Positions 8,362 through 17,621 of a DNA stretch of 64,000 nucleotides are shown here, one piece after another; the first letter of the stretch is position 1; each line of letters begins with the position of its first letter. The position numbers were made by a program, and so were the translations under genes. This DNA comes from Gammaproteobacteria bacterium. GTDB taxonomy: Bacteria > Pseudomonadota > Gammaproteobacteria > Steroidobacterales > GCA-2729495. Under the pieces are notes generated by a model that was not told the origin of the DNA, searched no databases, and saw only the letters and a program-made list of their open reading frames with translations. Location of the stretch: contig JAUHYQ010000003.1 of NCBI GenBank assembly GCA_030426355.1, positions 434,001 through 498,000 on the forward strand, given 5' to 3'.

Positions 8362-9372
8362 ATGCGCATTGACGTTATTCTGGAATCCAATAATTCTCCC
8401 GAACGCATCGCGGAATTAGCCAAACTTGCTGAAGACTGCGGTCTGGGCGGTATTTGGGTATCCGGGATGCTGGACGGGCGTGATCCCTTCGCCTTGTTTG
8501 TTAAGGCTGCACTCGCAACCCGCAAAATAAAAATGGGCCCGATAGCGGTCAGCTCATACGAGCTGCACCCGCTGATGATGGCCAAATCGCTGCTGACGCT
8601 TAATGAGTATGCCAACGGGCGAGCGCAAATGACCGTTGGCGGCGGCGGCGGCACGGCAACCGCCATGAACATCAAGTTTGATCGCCGGGTTCGCCGGATG
8701 CGCGAAACACTGGAAATTCTTGAAGAGGCTTCCAAAGCCGGAACGCTGGATTATGAAGGTGAGATCTTTCAAATCAGGAACTACAAAACCTTCTGGGCGA
8801 CAAGCAACCCTCCAACGGTTTATGCGAGTGCAAACCGGGCACAAATGTTGCGCATGGCCGCAAAAAATGCCCAGCGTCTAATGCTCAGTGACAAGATCGT
8901 GCAGCAGGTTGCAGAAGCCAAGGCGCTGGTTAGTGAAACGCGCGTGCAGGCCGGGCTGCCTGCCGAGCCTTTTGGCATGACAAATTTCTGGGCCTGGCAC
9001 GTAAAGCCCACCCGGGAAGAGGCTGTGCGTGAGGCGCGAATCTGGCTGGCGTTGCGCGGTGTGCTGTTGCGGCCGAATCATGAATATTTTATGAGTCCGG
9101 AAGATTGCGATATTGTGGACGAGCACCGGCAGGCATTTTTTAGGGCCCTGGCGAAAAAGACACATGAAATTGAAGGGGTGCCTGAGCATATTATCGAGAC
9201 ATTGGTAGACAACCTTACGTCCACCTGTGCTATCGACGATCTGGATCAGGAGATCGATCGATTACAGCAGTTTGCCGATGCGGGCCTCACAGAGATTGCA
9301 TTGCGCATCTACGACAACCCGGAAGACACGATCCGGCTGTTGGGCGAGCGGGTGGTTCCGGCAATGCGTTAA
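8362..9372 (+). CDS. LLM-class flavin- or F420-dependent oxidoreductase
   Basis: Luciferase-like monooxygenase or reductase with a TIM-barrel fold. It begins MRIDVILESNN and contains the family pattern of an N-terminal first strand, GLGGIWVSG, a gly-rich loop MTVGGGGGTATAMN and the helix RRVRRMRETLEIL. 336 residues, typical. The ATG at 8362 is chosen because GGGAAG precedes it; a GTG at 8341 overlapping the oxidase stop by four bases is also possible. Members use reduced FMN with O2 (SsuD or bacterial luciferase type) or F420. Co-directional with the multicopper oxidase and probably in the same transcript. Cofactor and substrate cannot be told from the sequence. Confidence 0.88.
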   Translation: MRIDVILESNNSPERIAELAKLAEDCGLGGIWVSGMLDGRDPFALFVKAALATRKIKMGPIAVSSYELHPLMMAKSLLTLNEYANGRAQMTVGGGGGTATAMNIKFDRRVRRMRETLEILEEASKAGTLDYEGEIFQIRNYKTFWATSNPPTVYASANRAQMLRMAAKNAQRLMLSDKIVQQVAEAKALVSETRVQAGLPAEPFGMTNFWAWHVKPTREEAVREARIWLALRGVLLRPNHEYFMSPEDCDIVDEHRQAFFRALAKKTHEIEGVPEHIIETLVDNLTSTCAIDDLDQEIDRLQQFADAGLTEIALRIYDNPEDTIRLLGERVVPAMR

Positions 9373-9395
9373 TATCATGCGTGCGCGGCTGAGCC

Positions 9396-10502
9396 TTATA
9401 GCAGCGGCACAGTATCGTGCAGCCAGCTGCCGCCTTCGCGACGAGCGGGTGATGGAATAACCAGCGTTTTTTCCATGGCGATATCGCGTTTGCGGCGCCA
9501 GTCAATTGTCCCCAGTTCGCGACCGAGTTTTAGCGCCTTTTCACGATAGGCTTTCTCCGGGCCGTCAGGTTCGATGAACATTTCATCGCTGAAATTCCGT
9601 GGTGTCATTGGCGGCTGCAGAAAATCGATAACATCGGCGTCTTCCTGCAAGCCCCAATCAATGGTTTTTTTCATTGATTCGTCATGTTTGGCGTCCATCT
9701 GGAAATTACGGAAGTGCAGGTTGTAATGGCGAGTATGCGTTTCGTCGATAGGTGTCAACGCATTCCAGATAATCTGGTTGTAACCGGATGACATCAGCTG
9801 AGTGTTTTTCTGAATCATGCCGATCACGCTGATTTCGATAAGCACGCTGGACTTGTCACGCTGTACCTTCGCTTTGGGCGCATTGACCGCTGTCTGCGAG
9901 TTTTCATCGGGTTTCTGGCCGTATGTTTGCGGAATGCGCACACCCCATTCGGTTTCTTCCACCGGAAAGATTTCCATTTCCGGGCTGAGATGCTTGCCAA
10001 AGGAATGCACCAGAAACAGGTGTGAAGCATCCGCCAGATTTTCCTTGAGCCGCCCCCAATGTACGTTCCAGTCACGTTGCAGTCGCGTCATGCGCCAGGT
10101 GGTCTCATCGCCATACTCGGGCAGCAATTCCGGCAATGCTGGCCGCTCCGCTTCGGGCATGTCGCCCAGAAAAACCCAGACCAGACCGTAGCGTTCTTCC
10201 ACGGGGTAGCTGTCCACCCTTGCCCGGCGAGGAATTTTTGCGTCCGGGCCCAGCGATGGAATCAATTCCACGCGGCCGTCACTGCCGAATTCCCAACCGT
10301 GATAGGGGCATTGGACCCGGCCATTCAGGCACGCCCCGCGGCCGAGTGAGCCGCCGCGATGACAGCAGACGTCACTGAGGCAAACAATATTCTTGTCGTT
10401 GTTACGAAACAGAACAAAGTCGCAACTCAGCATGCGGGTGCGATAAGGGAAGTCGACAACATCGCTGCTCTGGGCAGCTACATACCAGTTGTTGATAATC
10501 AA
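9396..10502 (-). CDS. Rieske non-haem iron oxygenase, catalytic subunit
   Basis: Ring-hydroxylating or demethylating oxygenase that uses electrons from a separate reductase. The N-terminal Rieske [2Fe-2S] ligands are C46/H48 and C65/H68 (CPYHGW); the mononuclear iron site is N155-D158-H161-H166 in ENLADASHLFLVH. 368 residues, close to the vanillate demethylase/phenylpropionate dioxygenase group. No ATG is available; the TTG at 10502 has GAGGG nine bases upstream and an in-frame stop just before, so it is the start. No ferredoxin or reductase gene lies nearby, so the electron donor must be encoded elsewhere. It converges on the LLM gene and diverges from the MFS gene at 10580. Confidence 0.92.
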   Translation of the reverse strand: MIINNWYVAAQSSDVVDFPYRTRMLSCDFVLFRNNDKNIVCLSDVCCHRGGSLGRGACLNGRVQCPYHGWEFGSDGRVELIPSLGPDAKIPRRARVDSYPVEERYGLVWVFLGDMPEAERPALPELLPEYGDETTWRMTRLQRDWNVHWGRLKENLADASHLFLVHSFGKHLSPEMEIFPVEETEWGVRIPQTYGQKPDENSQTAVNAPKAKVQRDKSSVLIEISVIGMIQKNTQLMSSGYNQIIWNALTPIDETHTRHYNLHFRNFQMDAKHDESMKKTIDWGLQEDADVIDFLQPPMTPRNFSDEMFIEPDGPEKAYREKALKLGRELGTIDWRRKRDIAMEKTLVIPSPARREGGSWLHDTVPLL

Positions 10503-10579
10503 ACCTATGCGCCCTCTTCAAATAACAGTCTTAAAGTATATGTCGCGATCTGGGCATTCCCTATAATGAGGGCTCTGTC

Positions 10580-11812
10580 ATGAATGATGCAATGAACGGT
10601 ACTCGGGCTGAGGCAACGGTGAGGCGGGAACCCGCAGCCCGAATCGGCGTGCTGTTCGGGCTTGTTATGGCCACCTGCCTGGGTTCGTTTGGTCAGATCA
10701 CTATGGCCACCTTGTCAGGGATCATGGGCGCCAAACTAAGCACCGTTCCTGAACTCGCTACGCTGCCCGTGACTGCCGGCATTGTGGGTGTCGCTGTCGG
10801 TGCCTGGCCGCTGGCCTTGTTAAGGAAGCGCTTTGGCAATCGGCTGGTATTTACCTGTGCCTTGTTGTGGGCTGCGACCGGCGCAATCCTTGCCGGGTGG
10901 TCCATAAGTGCGGGTTCCTTCGCCGGTTTTTGCGCGGGTTGTTTCATGATGGGGAACAATATGTCGACCGTTGCGCAGTATCGCTTTGTAGCGACAGAGC
11001 TTGTTCCTCTGCGCCTTGCCGGGCGGGCCGTATCTGCGGTGATGGTCGGTACACTCGCCGCCGCAGTCATTGCCCCCTGGTTCGCGCTGCGAAATCGTGG
11101 CGTGATGGAAGCCGATTTCGCCGGTAGTTTCGTAACGCTGGCAGCGGTGTTTCTGGTAGCCGCTGTGCTTATAGCGTCTTTACCGCTCGGTAATGTGCGG
11201 GCCAAAACAGTCCGCGATTCAGGCATCGGTCCGGCAGGCAAGATCCTTAGCGACCCGAATATTCAGCTTGCCATGGTTGCCGCCGCTGCGGGCTACGGCG
11301 TGATGAGCCTCATTATGACGGCCACCCCCATTAGCATGCACGTTATGGATGGACATTCCGCCGAGGTGACCGCAGATACCATACGTGCGCACATTCTTGC
11401 GATGTTTGTGCCGTCTTTATTCACCGGCTGGCTGGTTGTCAAACTCGGTCTGCGGCGCATGTTGTGGTTGGGCGCTTTAGCGCAACTGGTGTGCGTCGGT
11501 ATCGCAACCAGCGGTCACGACGTCTGGAACTATCAGGTTTCACTGGTCTTGTTGGGGGTTGGCTGGAACCTTTTGTTTACGGGCGGCACGACGCTTATTG
11601 CGACGCTGTGCCCCGATAGGGATGCCGCGCGCATTCAGGGTATAAACGACTTCGTCGTTTTCGGCACCATGGCAGTAGCATCGCTGTCGGCCGGCGGATT
11701 ACTTCAGGTAGTCGGTTGGTTCTGGACCAATGTTGCTGCGCTGATTCTGATCGTTCTGATCGTGGTCATGATGCTGCGCAGTCGCCTGCCGACTCGCGCG
11801 CGCATTGTTTAA
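10580..11812 (+). CDS. MFS transporter
   Basis: Inner-membrane major facilitator superfamily carrier with about twelve hydrophobic helices over 410 residues and a basic loop LLRKRFGNRLVF between helices 2 and 3. The start ATG has GAGGG eight bases upstream. It diverges from the Rieske oxygenase across 77 bp and its stop overlaps the stop of the convergent YeiH gene. Given the neighbours, transport of the oxygenase substrate or product is the natural guess. A TATAAT at 10562-10567 would place transcription start almost at the ATG, so it may be chance. Confidence 0.9.
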   Translation: MNDAMNGTRAEATVRREPAARIGVLFGLVMATCLGSFGQITMATLSGIMGAKLSTVPELATLPVTAGIVGVAVGAWPLALLRKRFGNRLVFTCALLWAATGAILAGWSISAGSFAGFCAGCFMMGNNMSTVAQYRFVATELVPLRLAGRAVSAVMVGTLAAAVIAPWFALRNRGVMEADFAGSFVTLAAVFLVAAVLIASLPLGNVRAKTVRDSGIGPAGKILSDPNIQLAMVAAAAGYGVMSLIMTATPISMHVMDGHSAEVTADTIRAHILAMFVPSLFTGWLVVKLGLRRMLWLGALAQLVCVGIATSGHDVWNYQVSLVLLGVGWNLLFTGGTTLIATLCPDRDAARIQGINDFVVFGTMAVASLSAGGLLQVVGWFWTNVAALILIVLIVVMMLRSRLPTRARIV

Positions 11813-12795
11813 CGTGAAAACAACACCCAGGCAAGTATAAGTGCGCCAAGAAACAGCGTTTCTATCATAACCAGAGCCAACGCACCGGCACTGCCCTTAA
11901 ACAGTATTTTCGGGCTGCTTTTCATGCCCAGTGATGCTATGGCCATGACCAGAAAAAACTTGGATGCATCGAGGCCAAAATTCAGAATGCCGGCAGGTAG
12001 CAGCTCGAGCGAGGCAATCAGCATGCAGGCTACAAATCCGAGTATGAACAGCGGCAACGGCAGTTTGCCAGCCGTGATCGATTCGGTCTTGTCGCGAAAC
12101 ACTGCGGCAAGCACCAAAAACACGGGTACCAGCATCAGCACCCGGTAAAGTTTGGTGATGGTCGCAAAGTCACCCGCCGATTCCGAGACGCTATAGCCCG
12201 CGCCCACGACCTGAGCGACATCATGGATGGTGCCGCCGAGGAACACGCCCGCCTCTTTGTCGGACAAGTCGAACTGTGTTGCGATGAGCGGATAAACAAT
12301 CATCGCCAGTGTGCTGAGCGTTGTGACACAAAGCACCGTGAATACCACCTGCTTTTCGCGATCAGGATGACCGGGCAATACACTGGCGATTGCCATGGCG
12401 GCCGATGCGCCGCAGATGGCAACCGAGCCGCCCGTCAACAGGCCAAAATCCCGACTGCGATTAAATCGCCGTGCCAGCAGAATGCCCAGCACCATGGTCA
12501 GCGCGACCCCGGAGGATATGACGATCAGATTTCCCAGCCCCACGGACTGCACCTGTGCAAAACTTATGCGCAGGCCGAGCAAGGCAACGCCCAGCCGCAA
12601 CAGGGTTTTGCTGGAGAAATTGATGCCCGGGCAGCAGTTGTCGTCTTCGGACAAGAAACTCAGCGCCATGCCTAGCAGCAGCGCAAACAGCATCACCGGC
12701 GCATTGTAGTGATCGGCCAGATAGAGCGCAGAAAACGCTGCAATCAGCGTAATCACAACACCCGGGAATAACCGCTTTAATTCGTCAATGTTCAA
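11809..12795 (-). CDS. YeiH-family putative sulfate/sulfite exporter
   Basis: Integral membrane protein of the YeiH/UPF0324 (PSE) family, 328 residues with about ten membrane segments. Family landmarks include LGVALLGLRISFAQV, the GGSVAICGASAAMA loop and GGTIHDVAQVVGAGY. Members are called sulfate exporters because some are induced during sulfonate breakdown; direct transport evidence is thin. It lies nine bases downstream of gcdH on the same strand and may be co-transcribed with it. With TauD and LLM enzymes nearby it could remove sulfite released from a sulfonated substrate, but this is inference. Confidence 0.9.
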   Translation of the reverse strand: MNIDELKRLFPGVVITLIAAFSALYLADHYNAPVMLFALLLGMALSFLSEDDNCCPGINFSSKTLLRLGVALLGLRISFAQVQSVGLGNLIVISSGVALTMVLGILLARRFNRSRDFGLLTGGSVAICGASAAMAIASVLPGHPDREKQVVFTVLCVTTLSTLAMIVYPLIATQFDLSDKEAGVFLGGTIHDVAQVVGAGYSVSESAGDFATITKLYRVLMLVPVFLVLAAVFRDKTESITAGKLPLPLFILGFVACMLIASLELLPAGILNFGLDASKFFLVMAIASLGMKSSPKILFKGSAGALALVMIETLFLGALILAWVLFSR

Positions 12796-12803
12796 ATGGC
12801 GTT

Positions 12804-13970
12804 CTACTTGAAGGCCTGCATGTTGGTTTGTGAGCGGCCCAGGATTAAAGCGTGAATATCGTGAGTACCCTCGTAAGTATTTACCGCCTCCAGATTCAGC
12901 ATATGACGTATGACGTGATACTCATCTGAAATGCCGTTGCCGCCATGAATGTCGCGGGCATGACGCGCAATGTCCAGTGCTTTCCCGCAGTTATTGCGCT
13001 TTAGTAGTGAAACTGCTTCGGGAGCTTTATTGCCTGCATCGAATAGTTCGCCAAGTCGAAGGCAGCCTTGCAGCCCAAGTGCAATGTCGGTTTGCATGTC
13101 GGCCAGTTTTTTCTGCACCAGTTGCATGGACGCGAGCGGTTTGCCGAACTGTTTGCGACCCATGGCGTAGTCGCGCGCGGCGTGCCAGCAGAATTCTGCA
13201 GCGCCCATAACTCCCCAGCAAATTCCGTAGCGAGCCTGATTGAGGCAGTCCAGAGCAGCGCGCAGGCCGTCTGCGCTCGGGAGCAGCGCGCTGTCGGGTG
13301 CAAGCACGTTGTTGAGCGTGATACCGCCGGTGGATGCGGCGCGGAGCGAGAACTTGCCGTCGTAATTTACGGTTTCCAAGCCCTCAGTATGCTTATCGAG
13401 AACAAAGCCGAGTGTTTTTCCCTGTTCATCCCGGGCCCAGATTACGAAAACATCGGCCAGCGCGGCATTGGATATCCAGGCTTTGCTGCCGTTCAGGCGA
13501 TAGCCGCCGGATGTTTTGACAGCTTTGGTTTGCATACCGCCGGGGTCAGAGCCGTGGTCGGGTTCTGTCAGTCCGAAGCAGCCCACCGATTCGCCGGTTG
13601 CAAGGGCCGGCAGATACGTTGCTTTTTGCTCGTCGCTGCCATAGGTGTATATCGGGTACATCACCAGGCTGGACTGAACGCTCAGCGAAGAGCGATAGCT
13701 GCTGTCTATGAACTCGATTTCGCGCGCAATCAGACCGTAAGCCTGATAGCTTAAACCCGCGCAGCCATAGCCGGTGAGTGTGGCACCCAGTAAACCCAGA
13801 TCGCCGGCTTCGCGCATAAAGTTCCTGTCCGGCTCGGCATTGCGAAATGCCGGTAACACTCGGGGCATCAGCGTTTCGCGGCAATAGCGCCGCACACTGT
13901 CGCGAATCAGCAGTTCGTCGTCGCCGATTTGTTGTTCCAGCAACAGCGGGTCGTCCCAGCTAAAAGACAT
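12804..13970 (-). CDS. gcdH: Glutaryl-CoA dehydrogenase
   Basis: FAD enzyme that oxidises and decarboxylates glutaryl-CoA to crotonyl-CoA in lysine, tryptophan and some aromatic catabolism. The 388-residue protein has the acyl-CoA dehydrogenase layout with [15 protein letters not shown] near the flavin and the catalytic glutamate E367 in [17 protein letters not shown]93 in [13 protein letters not shown] matches the glutarate-carboxylate-binding arginine, which separates this group from ordinary short-chain enzymes. A TATAAT-like -10 lies on the minus strand at 14001-14006. Electrons would go to an electron-transfer flavoprotein encoded elsewhere. Confidence 0.94.
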   Translation of the reverse strand: MSFSWDDPLLLEQQIGDDELLIRDSVRRYCRETLMPRVLPAFRNAEPDRNFMREAGDLGLLGATLTGYGCAGLSYQAYGLIAREIEFIDSSYRSSLSVQSSLVMYPIYTYGSDEQKATYLPALATGESVGCFGLTEPDHGSDPGGMQTKAVKTSGGYRLNGSKAWISNAALADVFVIWARDEQGKTLGFVLDKHTEGLETVNYDGKFSLRAASTGGITLNNVLAPDSALLPSADGLRAALDCLNQARYGICWGVMGAAEFCWHAARDYAMGRKQFGKPLASMQLVQKKLADMQTDIALGLQGCLRLGELFDAGNKAPEAVSLLKRNNCGKALDIARHARDIHGGNGISDEYHVIRHMLNLEAVNTYEGTHDIHALILGRSQTNMQAFK

Positions 13971-14073
13971 TGATCCCCCCGGGGTAATGCTCGATCGTCA
14001 ATTATAAGGAATAGCATTGTGCATTCGTGAGCGAGCTGAGCGATTATACTTTTAACAGCAGGAGGACAGTAGC

Positions 14074-14778
14074 GTGCCAACAGTACTGATTACGGGGGCC
14101 AATCGAGGCATAGGGCTTGAGCTTGCGCGGCAGTATGCCGATGCCGGCTGGGTGGTGATTGCCTGTTGCCGGAACCCGGATGATGCAGTCGAATTGGCGG
14201 CTCTTCCTCGCAACAGAGTGAGAATGTATCCGCTGGATGTCACCGATCATCAGTCTATAGAGGCATTAGCCGATGAGCTGGCTGATGAAGCTATCGACGT
14301 GCTGCTTAATAACGCAGGCATTATAGGGCCGGTGCCGGTTGCCGAAAATATCGAACTGCAGCATTTCGGGACGATCGATTATGCGGTGTGGGAGCAAGTG
14401 ATTCGCACCAATACTTTTGGCCCGGTGAAGATGGCCGAAGCTTTTCTTCCCCATCTGCTGGCAGGAAGCGAGAAAAAAATAGTCACGTTGTCGAGTACGG
14501 TGGGGTCTATCACCGAGCGTGACACGCCGGCATTCGCCTACGCGACCAGCAAGACCGCACTGAATAAGGCGATGACGTTGTTGGCTTCCAAGCTTAAAGA
14601 TCAGGGTGTGACAGTTGCCATGGTATGTCCCGGCTATGTGAAGACCCGCATGGACTTTGGCACTGCCGATGTTGAAATACCGGACAGTGCCAAAGGCATA
14701 CGGTCACTGATCGAGCGACTAAAGCTGTCTGACAGCGGCAGTTTTACGCGCTACAACGGCGAGGCTATCGCCTGGTAG
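14074..14778 (+). CDS. Short-chain dehydrogenase/reductase
   Basis: NAD(P)-dependent oxidoreductase of the classical SDR family, 234 residues. Seen are the nucleotide loop TGANRGIG (7-14), NNAG (79-82), the catalytic serine near S140-S141, and YATSK with Y156 and K160. The GTG start at 14074 has a full AGGAGG site. The pattern around CPGYVKTRM near the C-terminus resembles the sniffer/CsgA-like group, often annotated as carbonyl reductases. It diverges from gcdH across 103 bp, where TATACT at 14045-14050 is a possible -10. Substrate unknown. Confidence 0.9.
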   Translation: MPTVLITGANRGIGLELARQYADAGWVVIACCRNPDDAVELAALPRNRVRMYPLDVTDHQSIEALADELADEAIDVLLNNAGIIGPVPVAENIELQHFGTIDYAVWEQVIRTNTFGPVKMAEAFLPHLLAGSEKKIVTLSSTVGSITERDTPAFAYATSKTALNKAMTLLASKLKDQGVTVAMVCPGYVKTRMDFGTADVEIPDSAKGIRSLIERLKLSDSGSFTRYNGEAIAW

Positions 14779-14800
14779 CCGGGCGTTTTGCCGCTACTCT

Positions 14801-15538
14801 CTACAACCCGAGCAAAAACTCTTTGCGGGTATCCGAGTTGCGCTTAAAGCGTCCGCCCAGCGATGTGGTCGTGGTCGCGCTGTTGGCGTCCATGACGCCC
14901 CGCGCTTTAACGCAAAAATGCGTGGCAGTAATGCTAACCGCGACATCATCGGTTTCGAGCAGGGTCTGCAGCGCCACCAGTACTTGTTCGTTCAAGCGCT
15001 CCTGAACCTGCGGGCGTTGCGCGAAAAAGCGCACAATGCGATTGATTTTCGACAGCCCGATCACCTTATCGGCCGGTATGTAGGCCACGGTGGCTTTGCC
15101 ATCGATGGTAATAAAGTGATGCTCACAGGTCGACGAAAGATCGATATCCTGCACGCGCACCATCTCGTCCACCTGCATCTTGTTTTCTATCGCCGTGAGG
15201 CGTGGAAAATTGGCGTAGTCGAGCCCGGAAAATATTTCTCTGACGTACATTTTAGCGATCCGCTTAGGCGTATCTGCCAGACTGTCGTCGCGCAGATCAA
15301 GGCCGAGCACCTGCAACACTTCGGTAAAACGCTCCGTAAGGATGGCCTGTTTCTCGTCGTTGGTCAGGTTTACCGGCAGCATGGGTGTTTCCAGCCCGCG
15401 CTCCAGCAGGGCGGCCCTGACCCGAACAGCCTCCGGCCGCAGGCCGGCGTCCTGCAACGCTATGTTATTGCTTCTTATTTGATGGCCGTTGGCATGGGCA
15501 TGGTCATGGGCATGGGCAAATGCGGCTACAGGGCTCAT
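14801..15538 (-). CDS. folE: GTP cyclohydrolase I with His-rich N-terminus
   Basis: Converts GTP to dihydroneopterin triphosphate, the first step of folate and pterin synthesis. The 245-residue product has the zinc ligands C138, H141 and C209 ([16 protein letters not shown]) and the conserved [12 protein letters not shown] region. ATG at 15538 is chosen for its GGAGA site; a start at 15604 would add 22 residues with no ribosome site. Odd feature: residues 9-19 hold five histidines (H9, H11, H13, H15, H19) encoded by near-repeats of a six-base unit; most FolE proteins lack such a segment. Last in a probable rfbD-ttcA-folE transcript. Confidence 0.95.
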   Translation of the reverse strand: MSPVAAFAHAHDHAHANGHQIRSNNIALQDAGLRPEAVRVRAALLERGLETPMLPVNLTNDEKQAILTERFTEVLQVLGLDLRDDSLADTPKRIAKMYVREIFSGLDYANFPRLTAIENKMQVDEMVRVQDIDLSSTCEHHFITIDGKATVAYIPADKVIGLSKINRIVRFFAQRPQVQERLNEQVLVALQTLLETDDVAVSITATHFCVKARGVMDANSATTTTSLGGRFKRNSDTRKEFLLGL

Positions 15539-15649
15539 GGCGTAATTCTCCGTTAACTTGTGGGCAGTGGTCTGCGCGGGACATTCCGCGCTGCAACCTG
15601 CCATTCAGAAACGTTTTCGCCCGTGAAGGGGGATTGGTTTCAGGCCAAC

Positions 15650-16561
15650 TCAGGCAGAGCGCCTGGTTTTCCGGAAATGCAGCGGCTGTTCGGCTGGTGA
15701 ACGGGCCGATTGGCCGTCTGTGAAGGTGTCATCGGCGAACGCGTAAGGGGCCCGCTCGCCTGCGCGATCCATAGTCAGGGACATGAAATCAAACAGCTTG
15801 GCGTCAGCGAGCTGGCTGGGTGCAACGTTCTGCAGCGCTCTGAAGATGCTAATGGTGCGTCCCGGTGCGGTTTCTTCCCACCCTTTGAGCATGGCCTTGA
15901 TCTGCTGTCGTTGCAGGTTTTCCTGCGACCCGCACAAATCGCAGGGGATGATCGGGAAGTCGCGGATACGAGCGTATTTATCGAGATCCTTCTCGCGGCA
16001 ATATGCCAACGGACGTATGACCACGTTGCGACCGTCATCGGCCAGCAGCTTGGGCGGCATGGCCGCTAATCGTCCGCCATGGAAAAGGTTTAAGAACAGC
16101 GTTTCAACGATGTCATCGCGATGATGTCCCAGTGCAATTTTGGTTGCGCCGATTTGTTCTGCGAAAGAGTACAGCGTGCCACGGCGCAAGCGCGAACAGA
16201 GACCGCAGGTTGTCTTACCTTCGGGAATCTTTTCCTTAACTATGGAATAGGTATCTTTTTCGACAACGTGAAATTCAATCCCGAGCTTGTCGAGGTACGC
16301 GGGCAATATGTCAGCTGGGAATCCGGGCTGCTTTTGATCCATATTTACGGCGACCAGCTCGAACCTGATGGGAGCCACGTGTTCCAGTCCCATCAGAATA
16401 TCGAGCATGGCGTATGAGTCTTTGCCGCCGGACAGGCAAACCATCACCCGGTCGCCGTCTTCAATCATGTTGTAGTCGGCAATAGCCCGGCCGACATTGC
16501 GCCGCAGCCGCTTTTGCAGCTTGTTAAAGTCGGTTTTCTTTTTGCCGTTCAACAGAGCCAT
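15650..16561 (-). CDS. ttcA: tRNA 2-thiocytidine(32) synthetase TtcA
   Basis: ATP-dependent enzyme with an iron-sulfur cluster that thiolates C32 of certain tRNAs. The PP-loop SGGKDS is at 44-49, and the cluster cysteines C119 and C122 ([12 protein letters not shown]) are joined by C207 and C210 further on; three cysteines bind the cluster in the family. 303 residues, normal. The gene starts 11 bases behind the rfbD stop, so the two are probably co-transcribed. No functional tie to rfbD or folE is evident. Confidence 0.96.
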   Translation of the reverse strand: MALLNGKKKTDFNKLQKRLRRNVGRAIADYNMIEDGDRVMVCLSGGKDSYAMLDILMGLEHVAPIRFELVAVNMDQKQPGFPADILPAYLDKLGIEFHVVEKDTYSIVKEKIPEGKTTCGLCSRLRRGTLYSFAEQIGATKIALGHHRDDIVETLFLNLFHGGRLAAMPPKLLADDGRNVVIRPLAYCREKDLDKYARIRDFPIIPCDLCGSQENLQRQQIKAMLKGWEETAPGRTISIFRALQNVAPSQLADAKLFDFMSLTMDRAGERAPYAFADDTFTDGQSARSPAEQPLHFRKTRRSA

Positions 16562-16571
16562 CGGTGAGCCT

Positions 16572-17441
16572 TCAGATTTCTTGGTCGAGACGCCGCAGCA
16601 TTTCCCGCAGGGCGGAACGCCACTCCGGCGGATTGATGCCCAGCACTTCCCGGGTCAGGGAGGTGTCCAGCACACTGTACGCCGGTCGTGGCGCGGGCGC
16701 ACCGTAGTCCGAGGTGCTGATGGGCGCAACCTCAGGGATTCGACTAATCAGCCCCGCTTCGGCGGCATCAGCGAATATGGCCTTAGCGAAGCCCTGCCAG
16801 CTGGTTTCCCCCGAGTCAGCGTAGTGCAGCAAGGGGTAGTCGGGCCAGACGTGCAGCAAGCGCCAAAGCGTCGTCGCGAGGTTGCGCGCATACGTGGGCG
16901 AACCGGTCTGGTCACTGACCACGGTCAGTCGGTCTCGATCGGCACCTAACCTGAGCATGGTTTTGACAAAGTTATGGCCGTGTTCACTGTAAACCCAACT
17001 GGTGCGCACCACACGGGCATCGCGGCTACCCTCCAGAGCGGCCCGTTCACCGGCCAGCTTGGTTTTGCCGTAGACGCTGGCCGGGTGTGTCGGGTCGTCG
17101 GGCAAATATGGCTTTAAAGCATCGCCAGCAAACACGAAATCAGTGGACACGTGGATGAGTTTGCAACCGGACTCTGCGCAATAGCGGGCTAATCCGGCGA
17201 CCGCGTCCGCATTAACAGCGTGGGCGAGCGTGGGCTCGGCCTCCGCTTTGTCAACGGCCGTATAGGCCGCTGCATTGATAATAACGTCGGGCGCATGCGC
17301 GCGCAGACCCGCATGCAAGGTCGCTTCATCGCAAAGATTGAGGTTGTGAACGTCGGTGGCAATGAGCTCCAGCCCTTGCGGAGCGGTGTCTTGAAGGGAT
17401 TGGCCCAGCTGGCCATCGGCGCCTGTAATCAGTATTCGCAT
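16572..17441 (-). CDS. rfbD: dTDP-4-dehydrorhamnose reductase
   Basis: NAD(P)H-dependent last step of dTDP-L-rhamnose synthesis for surface polysaccharide. The Rossmann motif TGADGQLG is at 6-13, and the extended-SDR catalytic pair Y124/K128 is in [18 protein letters not shown] and HVSTDFVF are typical of RfbD. 289 residues from the ATG at 17441; a longer reading from 17495 would add an unlikely leader. The other rhamnose genes (rfbA, B, C) are not in the window, so this copy is isolated from its pathway. Confidence 0.93.
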   Translation of the reverse strand: MRILITGADGQLGQSLQDTAPQGLELIATDVHNLNLCDEATLHAGLRAHAPDVIINAAAYTAVDKAEAEPTLAHAVNADAVAGLARYCAESGCKLIHVSTDFVFAGDALKPYLPDDPTHPASVYGKTKLAGERAALEGSRDARVVRTSWVYSEHGHNFVKTMLRLGADRDRLTVVSDQTGSPTYARNLATTLWRLLHVWPDYPLLHYADSGETSWQGFAKAIFADAAEAGLISRIPEVAPISTSDYGAPAPRPAYSVLDTSLTREVLGINPPEWRSALREMLRRLDQEI

Positions 17442-17572
17442 GGCGGCTATGATAGCAACTAACGGACTTGCGTAAGCCGACTCTATTGACCACAATCGGA
17501 TGCGACATAAGCGCTTCAGGCGTAATACCCTCGCGGGAATAAACCCGCAGAAGAACGTCTGCAGTAATACGA

Positions 17573-17600
17573 TTGCAGCAAAATGGTTGCAGCAAAATGG
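17573..17600. repeat. Exact 14-bp tandem duplication
   Basis: TTGCAGCAAAATGG occurs twice head-to-tail, 22 bp upstream of the second TonB receptor start. It could be a slippage duplication or a pair of direct-repeat protein sites. Confidence 0.85.
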
Positions 17601-17621
17601 TTTAAGGGGAGCAGTCCTAGA

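Noticed and set aside
10562-10567. TATAAT before the MFS gene at 10580
   Set aside because: No matching -35 at proper spacing, and transcription would begin about 6 bp before the start codon, excluding the GAGGG site from the mRNA.
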